This document shows positions 1-6,092 of a DNA stretch of 7,002 bases, in pieces (the first letter of the stretch is position 1; every line of letters starts with the position of its first letter). The stretch spans positions 1 to 7,002 of the forward strand of contig SCSO01000018.1 of the NCBI GenBank assembly GCA_004297865.1, given 5' to 3'. Position numbers and translations under genes: made by a program. Below the pieces are notes generated by a model. That model saw only the letters and a list, made by a program, of their open reading frames with translations, searched no databases and had not been told where the DNA came from. The DNA comes from Legionella sp. (lineage in GTDB: Bacteria > Pseudomonadota > Gammaproteobacteria > Legionellales > Legionellaceae).

Positions 1-708
1 TAATGTGACTCCATGGTAGCTTATTTGAATATTGTTAAACCCTAATTGTTGAAGTAATAGGCGCATTGGCTCTTTATCAAAAAATAATAGATGAGGCTCA
101 TCTAAGGGCTTATGTTCATAATCTCGACAAGGAACCTCGATGAATATTGCACCACCTTTACGCAAATTCTGAGTAGATGTAGTAAGAAACTGAATTGGAT
201 CTGTTACGTGTTCCAGCACATGAGACATTACGATCAAATCTACATCTGAATTACCCACTCTGCTTGCAGAATCCAAAAGAGTGACACCTACTTTTTGCAA
301 AGAGGGATGACAGCTTATATCCGTTTCGTAAGCCATGTAGGATGTTGTAGGATACTTTTCTAACCAATTCTTTGCAAAAACTCCTGGTCCCGGCCCTAAT
401 TCAAGTAGTTTTGCTACTTGTATGCGCTGAGTCTGAATATAACGTTCAATATGTGTCATACGTAAACGCGCAATACCGGAAAAAAAAGCTCTAGTGACTT
501 TATTGCTTGGAGTTCCGCCGTGAGCAGTAGAAAAATAGCTTGCATTATATTCACTGAGAGCTGTTTCCGTGGGCATAGGAGAAACAAACACCATTTCACA
601 GGAACTACAATGCGTGCGTTCTAATCCCAAAAATATTGGGTGTGATCCGCGATAAGCCGCTCTTACTTGCGCATCCTTACTTCTGCAAACAGGACAAATT
701 TTGCTCAC
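1..708 (-). CDS. Class I SAM-dependent methyltransferase with N-terminal zinc ribbon (3' end outside window)
   Basis: The first 236 residues are visible and the reading frame is open to the window edge, so the C-terminus is missing. The N-terminus carries two CxxC pairs (C5-P-V-C8 and C34-S-S-C37), a likely zinc ribbon typical of the Methyltransf_23-like enzymes of polysaccharide loci. The Rossmann domain follows: SAM motif I is ELGPGPG at residues 103-109, an acidic residue in YETD at 127-130 could hold the ribose, SHVLEHV at 162-168 is the motif seen in this class, and GGAIFIEVP at 185-193 is the later strand. The GTG start at 708 is chosen because GGGAG lies 7 bases upstream and because translation from it preserves the zinc ribbon; the nearby ATG is out of frame. 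It lies 12 bases after the O-acetyltransferase stop. It probably methylates a sugar or lipid-linked glycan in the cytoplasm; the substrate is unknown. A T8 run falls at residues 74-76. Confidence 0.88.
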   Translation of the reverse strand, partial: MSKICPVCRSKDAQVRAAYRGSHPIFLGLERTHCSSCEMVFVSPMPTETALSEYNASYFSTAHGGTPSNKVTRAFFSGIARLRMTHIERYIQTQRIQVAKLLELGPGPGVFAKNWLEKYPTTSYMAYETDISCHPSLQKVGVTLLDSASRVGNSDVDLIVMSHVLEHVTDPIQFLTTSTQNLRKGGAIFIEVPCRDYEHKPLDEPHLLFFDKEPMRLLLQQLGFNNIQISYHGVTL

Positions 709-715
709 TTATCAT

Positions 716-720
716 CTCCC
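716..720 (-). promoter_or_regulatory. Shine-Dalgarno for the GTG-started methyltransferase
   Basis: GGGAG lies directly after the TAA stop of the O-acetyltransferase and 7 bases before GTG at 708. It is the main reason for preferring this GTG. An ATG between the two is out of frame with the methyltransferase. Confidence 0.7.
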
Positions 721-1311
721 TTACTTACGAAAACTAATAACTTTGGCAGGTACTCCTAGAGCGATAGCCATCGACGGTATATCTTTAGTGACAACAGCCC
801 CAGCACCAATAACTGCACCAGAACCAATACGAACCCCTCCAAGAATTACTACGTTGGCTCCTATCCAACAATCATCTTCAATCACAATATCTGCTGGATC
901 ATGACCTTGATCCTGTATGATTACATCTGTACGAGAAAATCGGTGATTTGCAGTTCGCATCACCACACCAGGTCCTATGGGACAATGATCGCCAATAATT
1001 ATAGATCCACCGCCAGCAGCATTAATATGAACCCCGGTATTGAATGCAGTTTGATGACCAATACTAATAGCACCGCCATCAGCGTTAAAATAACAATGAT
1101 CATTTATTAGTGTTTTGCCTTTAAAGCACATCGCACGTGGTTCGATAAATTGGCAGTTTCTCCCAATATGAAGCTCTGCACTCTGTTGGAAACGCCTTCC
1201 AAACCAAAAGCGACGCAAACCAGACCCTATTTTTCCTGGAATAGAACTTAGAAAGGCCTCAGTCCAGATTAAGACCTCATTCGTTAGTAACTTACTAGAA
1301 AATTTCTTCAT
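721..1311 (-). CDS. Left-handed beta-helix (hexapeptide) O-acetyltransferase
   Basis: This complete protein has 196 residues. Residues 46-180 are built of hexapeptide repeats with I/V/L followed by G or N every six residues (for example LHIGRN 47-52, IIIGDH 104-109, CWIGANVVI 148-156, VRIGSGAVIGAGAVV 160-174). It ends with the GVPAKVI signature at 186-192, usual in maltose/galactoside/VatD/WcaF-type acetyltransferases. NH at 122-123 sits where the catalytic His of these enzymes lies, before the IED..WIGANV segment. The substrate is most likely a hydroxyl on a sugar of the locus, with acetyl-CoA as donor; the protein should be a cytoplasmic trimer. The first 45 residues are basic and hydrophobic and may bind the membrane. 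The ATG at 1311 overlaps the end of the PFTS gene by 17 bases, with GAGG just upstream. The N-terminus MKKFSSKLLT resembles that of the preceding gene product. Confidence 0.92.
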   Translation of the reverse strand: MKKFSSKLLTNEVLIWTEAFLSSIPGKIGSGLRRFWFGRRFQQSAELHIGRNCQFIEPRAMCFKGKTLINDHCYFNADGGAISIGHQTAFNTGVHINAAGGGSIIIGDHCPIGPGVVMRTANHRFSRTDVIIQDQGHDPADIVIEDDCWIGANVVILGGVRIGSGAVIGAGAVVTKDIPSMAIALGVPAKVISFRK

Positions 1312-2929
1312 TCATCCTCTCTGAATTGGTAATAGTAGATACCCATGCATGCAATTCCTGCAATCCACATAAAATGTCTATACCATGAGCACCCCGATCA
1401 TCCTTTTGTATTAAACCATGAGGATCATAATACACAGACGGTTTTCCTAACTCTCTTCCTATTACTGCTGTCGAAGTAAATGGCATAGAAATCACAGCTA
1501 TAGAATTTTTTATCAACTCTATAGCTGCTATATCCGGCTCAATACTTGTAAATCCGGGCAATTTATCAAGTTCTTTTATAAATTGCCTATATTTAGGATG
1601 GGCCAAGCGATCAATGTTACGCTTACGTTTTAATATAAATCTACAATTGCTGCTTACTAGTGCATCATAAACATCCGATAAAAACTGAATCGCTGTATGT
1701 GGTGTATAATAATCAAAATCAATACCAAAGCTTTTGTAAAACCCATCTCGTACAGGTTGAACGTCAAATACGGCAACCGAGTTTAATGGCAATTTAGGCA
1801 TGCTCGTAACACTGGATTGGAACCAAATTGGACCTACGACACTTATATTTGCACTTTTCCCTACTATTTTACTTAAAGACGCCGCTTGATGATCATTCCA
1901 GACTAAGTAATATGGCCAATTCATAGCTGAATATCCAAAATAAGGCGGTGGATATCCTTGCGAGCGCTTAAAACCATCACCACATGTAGTTGAATAAAAA
2001 TAAAACGTAATTTTTGAGCCTTGCTCTATAGCCTCATAAGTCCATAAAGGCCTATAAGCCCAATTTGAATTGTGAAACAAATAATCCCGTGCCAAATTTT
2101 GAGAACGTTGCATACGAGCTAGAGCTGCTAAAGATGCTTCTTTCAATAATAAGGCATGCCACCAACGACCACGAAAAAGATCGATGATTGATAAACCTGT
2201 GGCAGCTATAGACCATCCCATATAGCGTATTAATTGCGTAAATCTAGTAAAAGGAGGAATAGCTAAGGGCATATATGTTACTGGAATTTCCTCAATGACA
2301 GATGAAGGAAGATTCTTAACGTCGTGACATAGCGCATTAATCTCTTTGATGCGACCAGACCATTGCCCGTACCAGCTGATTATGTCGTAACTGCGAACAC
2401 CGTTTGAACGTTGAGGAGTATTCCCTGCTGTTAATCCGCAAAAAAAAACAAATGGCTTGAGAACATTTTCAGATGGGGACCGTATTGTTTTAACACTCTC
2501 AAAAAATCTTTTCCATATAGATAATAATCCCTGAGTAAAAAGAAGAACAACATAACTATTCCATACAAAAGTGGCCCAAAGCTTTGGAATTTTGAAACCA
2601 TGTTGCCTAACAATTTTTCGCCATTCTGGAGGTAACGGATGAGTGACCCATGCACCTTCCTTCCCACAAGTATAAAGCAAGGATTTACTAAAATTTATAC
2701 CCACTATCGTGCGAGCAATTAAGTACTGACGGACAACTAACTCTGCATCCTTTTCAGCTGCTCCAAATATTATCCTTGAATAAACATTATCTTTCTGAAA
2801 TCTAGTTCTCACAATTGCATGCATGAGTTCGTATATTTTTCCCTGAGAATGTTCTTTTTTTAATGTTCGATACCCTCGTAATATCCATCGCAAACGTTTC
2901 GTGAGTATTTTTTTAAAAAATTTTTTCAT
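1295..2929 (-). CDS. Polysaccharide biosynthesis PFTS-motif protein, probable glycosyltransferase
   Basis: The product has 544 residues from ATG 2929 (545 from the overlapping GTG at 2932). The C-terminal third looks like the second domain of a GT-B-type glycosyltransferase. It has a strand-loop VVGPIWF (near 365-371), a segment RFILKRKRN (431-439) and the diagnostic PFTST at 484-488, followed by GRELGKPSVYYDP (492-504), where GT-B enzymes bind the nucleotide-sugar. As I recall it, this pattern defines a family named polysaccharide biosynthesis PFTS motif protein, found in O-antigen-type loci; its reaction has not, to my knowledge, been shown. The N-terminal half is poorly conserved, with a very basic start and a hydrophobic stretch at 119-143 that may bind the membrane. 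Its place after activation genes suggests transfer of the activated sugar, which is inference. The gene contains a T9 run (2440-2448) and an A6-T6-A7 run in its first codons. Residue numbers here count from the GTG. Confidence 0.8.
   Translation of the reverse strand: MKKFFKKILTKRLRWILRGYRTLKKEHSQGKIYELMHAIVRTRFQKDNVYSRIIFGAAEKDAELVVRQYLIARTIVGINFSKSLLYTCGKEGAWVTHPLPPEWRKIVRQHGFKIPKLWATFVWNSYVVLLFTQGLLSIWKRFFESVKTIRSPSENVLKPFVFFCGLTAGNTPQRSNGVRSYDIISWYGQWSGRIKEINALCHDVKNLPSSVIEEIPVTYMPLAIPPFTRFTQLIRYMGWSIAATGLSIIDLFRGRWWHALLLKEASLAALARMQRSQNLARDYLFHNSNWAYRPLWTYEAIEQGSKITFYFYSTTCGDGFKRSQGYPPPYFGYSAMNWPYYLVWNDHQAASLSKIVGKSANISVVGPIWFQSSVTSMPKLPLNSVAVFDVQPVRDGFYKSFGIDFDYYTPHTAIQFLSDVYDALVSSNCRFILKRKRNIDRLAHPKYRQFIKELDKLPGFTSIEPDIAAIELIKNSIAVISMPFTSTAVIGRELGKPSVYYDPHGLIQKDDRGAHGIDILCGLQELHAWVSTITNSERMNEEIF
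1316..1320 (-). promoter_or_regulatory. Shine-Dalgarno of the hexapeptide acetyltransferase, inside the upstream gene
   Basis: AGAGG lies 4 bases before ATG 1311 and is embedded in the last codons of the PFTS gene. This supports the 17-base gene overlap being real. An ATG between them is in the frame of the upstream gene and is not the start. Confidence 0.6.
1495..1527. repeat. Intragenic 10-bp perfect inverted repeat
   Basis: CAGCTATAGA at 1495-1504 is the exact reverse complement of TCTATAGCTG at 1518-1527, with a 13-base loop. It lies within the PFTS gene, 12 bases from the codons for the PFTST motif. Because the region encodes a repeating A-I-hydrophobic helix, the symmetry may be a by-product of the protein sequence. 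No T tract follows that would make a terminator. Confidence 0.6.
2440..2448 (-). repeat. T9 homopolymer inside the PFTS gene
   Basis: Nine T residues on the coding strand encode part of FVFFCG (residues 161-166). Loss of one T gives a TAA stop within about four codons; gain of one T leads to a stop about 30 codons later. Either change would remove the PFTS domain. Confidence 0.85.
2908..2926 (-). repeat. A6-T6-A7 homopolymer block in codons 2-8 of the PFTS gene
   Basis: Immediately after the start codon the coding strand reads six A, six T and seven A with no interruption, encoding the Lys/Phe-rich start (KKFFKK). Positions 2915-2926 form a perfect AAAAAATTTTTT palindrome. Such a block is prone to polymerase slippage and keeps the start region free of strong mRNA structure. 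It could equally be chance in an AT-rich gene. Confidence 0.7.
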
Positions 2930-4056
2930 CACCCTTGATCCATGAGTGGTACATTAAAGCTTCGAGGCTTATAAACAATAAACCTATTCGATGCTGAGAG
3001 ATAATCTGCTCCCATCAATACACAGGTGCTCTTGTAGCAATTTACTGGCCCCGTCAAAGCTAGATCTATCTTCCCTCTATTCACTTCAATACGCACTTCT
3101 CCATATTGTTCTGACCATTGTTTAACCCCAAGGCAGTCTAATTCCTCTTGCAGCTCTTCTCGGAGAGAATTTATTAGTCGGTCTTTGCAAATTATCCTTA
3201 CCATATGACCACCATAATTGCATTGTCTCTGAGTGATTGTAAAATCCAATCCTTGCAACTCTCGCACAACAGGATGATCTTGAGAGCCAGATAAATTAAC
3301 CTCCTTTAAGGAGTTTTTTTTTCCAAATTCATTCAATAGCTCTAGACTAGAAACATCATCAGCTGTTCCAAACTCATGCAAATTACAACCGGAAAATATG
3401 GCGTATCCCTTGATCTCACCATCTCTTTTAAACACAGAAAACTGCTGTGATTGCTCATTTATTTTCCATATTAGATACTTCCAATATTGCTTAGAGCGCA
3501 CACACGCACCATATAAATTGCGATAAGAGCCTTCATATAATTTGTTAATTATCTCTAGATCATCTTCGGTCACTGCTGCAGTTGAATAATTTTCAATTAA
3601 AGGCCCTGTATCACTAAGCTTTATATTGATTGAGCTATATTGAGACAAGCCCCAGAAAAAGAATTTATTATAGAAATGATCCACAGCTCTTCTAGCAATT
3701 AATATTGCAAATGCAGAACTTCGACGCTCACATTCTTCGATAGCAGCATTCATCAGTAATCTAGATAAGCCTTCACCTCGTGAGCCCTCTGCTATGCAAA
3801 TAGAGGATAAAAAAGTTCCTTGGACCTGGTTTTTTCCACGATAAAAAAGACGATCAATCAAGAAACATGTACCGCAAATCTCACCAGATGGCTTTATAAG
3901 AACGATAACGTCCTGCTTAGCAAAACTATTACCCGGAGACATTAATAGTCTTTTTACATTAATTGCTTCATCCGTTGTCTCACTTCGAAAACAGAGAGTC
4001 GCAAGCAACAAAGCATTTTCTATTTCCTGTAAGTTTCGAGCGCAACCAATGTACAC
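2929..4056 (-). CDS. Two-domain GNAT N-acetyltransferase
   Basis: The product has 375 residues. Residues 1-150 form a GNAT domain: LSSICIAEGSRGEGLSRLLM at 83-102 contains the acetyl-CoA-binding RGEG (93-96), followed by the helix and the AFAILI strand (115-120). Residues 160-290 look like a second, degenerate GNAT-type domain (TEDDLEIINKLYE start, FKRDGEIKGYAIF at 209-221). The last 80 residues (VRIEVNRGKIDLAL at 321-334) recall the sterol-carrier-like tail of Eis-type acetyltransferases, but this is weak. The role is probably acetylation of an amino group on the sugar precursor, made likely by the DegT-like aminotransferase just upstream. The GTG at 4056 overlaps the upstream TAG by one base, with GGGA 8 bases before it. 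The stop overlaps the next gene. A9 at residues 246-248 is a possible slippage site. Confidence 0.82.
   Translation of the reverse strand: MYIGCARNLQEIENALLLATLCFRSETTDEAINVKRLLMSPGNSFAKQDVIVLIKPSGEICGTCFLIDRLFYRGKNQVQGTFLSSICIAEGSRGEGLSRLLMNAAIEECERRSSAFAILIARRAVDHFYNKFFFWGLSQYSSINIKLSDTGPLIENYSTAAVTEDDLEIINKLYEGSYRNLYGACVRSKQYWKYLIWKINEQSQQFSVFKRDGEIKGYAIFSGCNLHEFGTADDVSSLELLNEFGKKNSLKEVNLSGSQDHPVVRELQGLDFTITQRQCNYGGHMVRIICKDRLINSLREELQEELDCLGVKQWSEQYGEVRIEVNRGKIDLALTGPVNCYKSTCVLMGADYLSASNRFIVYKPRSFNVPLMDQG
3299..3307 (-). other. Internal perfect Shine-Dalgarno-like site within a small hairpin
   Basis: The coding strand reads AAAGGAGGT, a near-perfect match to the anti-Shine-Dalgarno. It is part of the self-complementary CTCCTTAAAGGAG (3301-3313), which lies directly after an A9 run (3314-3322). 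No ATG, GTG or TTG stands 5-10 bases downstream, so it does not start an obvious gene. It could pause ribosomes. Confidence 0.65.
3314..3322 (-). repeat. A9 homopolymer inside the GNAT gene
   Basis: Nine A residues on the coding strand follow GG and encode KKN (residues 246-248). A slip of one base in either direction reaches a stop quickly: reading one base back gives AAA CTC CTT AAA GGA GGT TAA, and one base forward gives ACT CCT TAA. Slippage would therefore remove the last third of the protein. Confidence 0.85.
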
Positions 4057-5027
4057 TATATTTTTCCCGCGTTATGCTTATGCTTGTCTAAAATTATAAG
4101 AATTTCTTCTAACCATGCTATCGACGTATCTTGATGAATAGGGAGGGGCATCGTTTTTGATATATAAGCACCATTTTGTTTATTAAACCGCTCCATCATT
4201 CGGTATCCTGAAGATATTCCTAGAGATCTAATCATTGTTTCTGAAAGATTAGGTTCCATAGGTACAACTGGTGGCAACCTATCCCAAGGACGTGGCAGCC
4301 AATCAACTGCCCGTGACCAAGTCAAACTTAACTTGTTAAGTCGATCACCTACTGTAGTCTCCCATTGAGAAATTGCAACTAAAATTTCCCCCATTTGCAT
4401 ATGACCTAGTTTCCCTAAAGTACCTTCTGCGCCCTGCCAATAATCGTGGGCTTTAGGATATACTCCCGCCAGCAGTCGCATAAGCCACTGGAAATTTCCA
4501 CCCCCTCGTTTATCACGTAAAGTGGAAATTTTTTTAGCCGTTTCTCTATCTCTGCACCAGAGGATGCCTCCGGAGGTTGTTCCTAAGATCTTGGGCAGGG
4601 ACCAGACTTCAAATCGACCACCTCCAGGAAATAATGCAGCGCCAGGAATACAAAGCGTATCAACACAATCCTCAATACTATTACTGGGTAACTCCGTTTC
4701 TTGTACAAATCCCCATTGATGGTATACCACACGTAAATGTGCCGATTTTGCTGCGGACCCCGCGAGAGGGGTAGCCACTCTTGCGATAGCATCGAGCACG
4801 CAATGACTAGCATATGGAAACACACCCACCAAAGATTCCCTGGTCATACCACTTTCGATAAGTGCGAGAACCAATGCTACTCGGCCACTTGAACATAAAA
4901 CAGGATATCCTCCAAGAAATAAATCGCTGAGCATACCCTCTAAAGCTGACACCTTCGTGATTCGTGGTATTGAACTTAGAGCACGTCGGATATTATTTTT
5001 CGGCCATAGAAAATGATTTGCCGTCAT
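4056..5027 (-). CDS. Short divergent DegT/DnrJ/EryC1-type PLP-dependent enzyme (sugar aminotransferase-like)
   Basis: The product has 323 residues, against roughly 360-400 for typical DegT sugar aminotransferases. Family landmarks are in order: SGRVAL (47-52), where cofactor-phosphate contacts lie; VYHQWG (101-106), matching the family's V-H-x-x-G; IEDC (118-121), whose D120 matches the Asp that holds the pyridine nitrogen; VWSLPKILGTTSGG (141-154), whose K146 matches the Schiff-base lysine; and a C-terminal LPIH (295-298). The stretch between the glycine of HQWG and IEDC is about 12 residues, shorter than usual. Transamination of a keto-sugar in the cytoplasm is the default role, but the shortening leaves room for another activity. 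ATG 5027 overlaps the upstream TGA by 4 bases (ATGA), and the stop TAG shares its G with the GTG of the GNAT gene, indicating translational coupling. Confidence 0.8.
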   Translation of the reverse strand: MTANHFLWPKNNIRRALSSIPRITKVSALEGMLSDLFLGGYPVLCSSGRVALVLALIESGMTRESLVGVFPYASHCVLDAIARVATPLAGSAAKSAHLRVVYHQWGFVQETELPSNSIEDCVDTLCIPGAALFPGGGRFEVWSLPKILGTTSGGILWCRDRETAKKISTLRDKRGGGNFQWLMRLLAGVYPKAHDYWQGAEGTLGKLGHMQMGEILVAISQWETTVGDRLNKLSLTWSRAVDWLPRPWDRLPPVVPMEPNLSETMIRSLGISSGYRMMERFNKQNGAYISKTMPLPIHQDTSIAWLEEILIILDKHKHNAGKI

Positions 5028-6082
5028 GCTAATAGCTCTTTTTGTTTTATAGGGTAATGAAGAGCAATTCTGGGGAAAAGATGTGAAGCAAACCCCTGCT
5101 TGAATTCACTAATTGATACCTCTTTATCTGACGGAGGAGGATTCTCAGAACGATAAGATCGTACACCTATTTTATACCAACGCACTCCTCTATTTTTCAG
5201 TTCTTCAATAGCACGATACTGCACAACATGTCCTAATGGCTTATCAAAAAGGGAACGATCATAAGCTGCTACCGCATACAACCCTTCATCACGAGTAAAA
5301 TTAAAAAACCCCCCACCAACCATTGAGCCATCTCTGTTGCGCAAATAAACTAAAAACGCTTGTTGCATCTCGATATCTTTTAAATGTAACCTCCAAGTTT
5401 GCTCAGAACGTGTAGTACGCCCCGCTACTTGATAATGTAAGTTACGAAATTCATTCCAGATAGATTCGTCAGCTGTATTTAATACACCTATATCCCAAAG
5501 GCGTGTTCCCTCAGTAATTAGCGATTTATAACTTTTGCGAAAATGTCCCTTAATCTCCTGCATACTCAAACTTAAATCTACAAACATCTCATGATATATA
5601 ATACTCGTCGCACCACGTGACATGGACTCGGCATGCCAGTAGCTCAACCCATGAGTATTATTGAATAATTGCATGCACTCCCAAGAGCTAAGGTCATTTG
5701 CTGTGGCAAGTTTATTAGCAAAATCCAAACAATTTTTTATAATTCGTTTGCAAGCTGATATTGGACAATCCGCTAAAAAAAGTGGTGGGAGCATGGGTAA
5801 ACCATGAGAGTTTAAAATTGTTTTATTGTCTTTCTTAGCCAAACTCAATGGCCAAACTGCAATGGGCTTATTATCTAGAAAAATGATAAATGATAAATCG
5901 TGCCAATCTCCACCATGACCTAGTTGGTATGTCCACTGGAATTCAATACTTGCATTGGTATAAGCCACTGGCACATAGGAACAACTCATAAGAGTACTTG
6001 CCCAAAGATCAAGGTTAGCCGTTCGTAGTTTTATTACAAGCCCACAAGATGCAGCAAGTTGTTTAATGTCTTCTATTTGCAT
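5024..6082 (-). CDS. FemAB/BioF2-type GNAT-fold acyltransferase
   Basis: The product has 352 residues. The C-terminal half carries the pattern I associate with the FemAB/BioF2-like (Acetyltransf_6) group: FLVYLRNRDGSMVGGGFF (243-260), a glycine-rich strand, then YAVAAYDRSLFDKPLGHV (269-286), the helix QYRAIEELKNRGV (288-300) and a final FKQGFASHLFPR (327-338). The N-terminal part (TYQLGHGGDW, IIFLDNKPIAVWPL) is a paired GNAT-like half that usually packs against the first. FemAB-fold enzymes transfer an acyl or aminoacyl group to an amino-sugar or peptidoglycan amine; here an amine of the locus's sugar is the likely acceptor. The donor cannot be told. ATG 6082 follows the cytidylyltransferase stop by 10 bases, with only a weak GAGCGG upstream; its stop overlaps the DegT-like start. 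A G6-T6 run encodes GGFF. Confidence 0.82.
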   Translation of the reverse strand: MQIEDIKQLAASCGLVIKLRTANLDLWASTLMSCSYVPVAYTNASIEFQWTYQLGHGGDWHDLSFIIFLDNKPIAVWPLSLAKKDNKTILNSHGLPMLPPLFLADCPISACKRIIKNCLDFANKLATANDLSSWECMQLFNNTHGLSYWHAESMSRGATSIIYHEMFVDLSLSMQEIKGHFRKSYKSLITEGTRLWDIGVLNTADESIWNEFRNLHYQVAGRTTRSEQTWRLHLKDIEMQQAFLVYLRNRDGSMVGGGFFNFTRDEGLYAVAAYDRSLFDKPLGHVVQYRAIEELKNRGVRWYKIGVRSYRSENPPPSDKEVSISEFKQGFASHLFPRIALHYPIKQKELLA

Positions 6083-6092
6083 GGCATGCCGC

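Noticed and set aside
701..1110. Two plus-strand open frames opposite the acetyltransferase
   Set aside because: They have no ribosome binding site or recognisable motif, and are composed of the reverse complement of hexapeptide repeats, which leaves Ile/Pro/Ala-rich antisense frames open.
2431..2667. Minus-strand frame of 78 codons within the PFTS gene
   Set aside because: It is a shifted frame inside a longer gene with better-supported protein features, and it has no own start signal.
3301..3322. Terminator-like stem followed by nine T on the plus strand
   Set aside because: The stem is only 5 base pairs with a three-base loop and no plus-strand gene precedes it; it is better read as the complement of the A9 and Shine-Dalgarno block in the GNAT gene.
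4522..4825. Plus- and minus-strand small frames inside the DegT-like gene
   Set aside because: They overlap the conserved Asp/Lys region of the DegT-like protein in other frames and show no motifs.
6080..6092. GGCATGCC palindrome at the FemAB-like start as an operator
   Set aside because: It is only 8 bases long, lies in a 10-base gap within an operon and has no second copy or nearby promoter.
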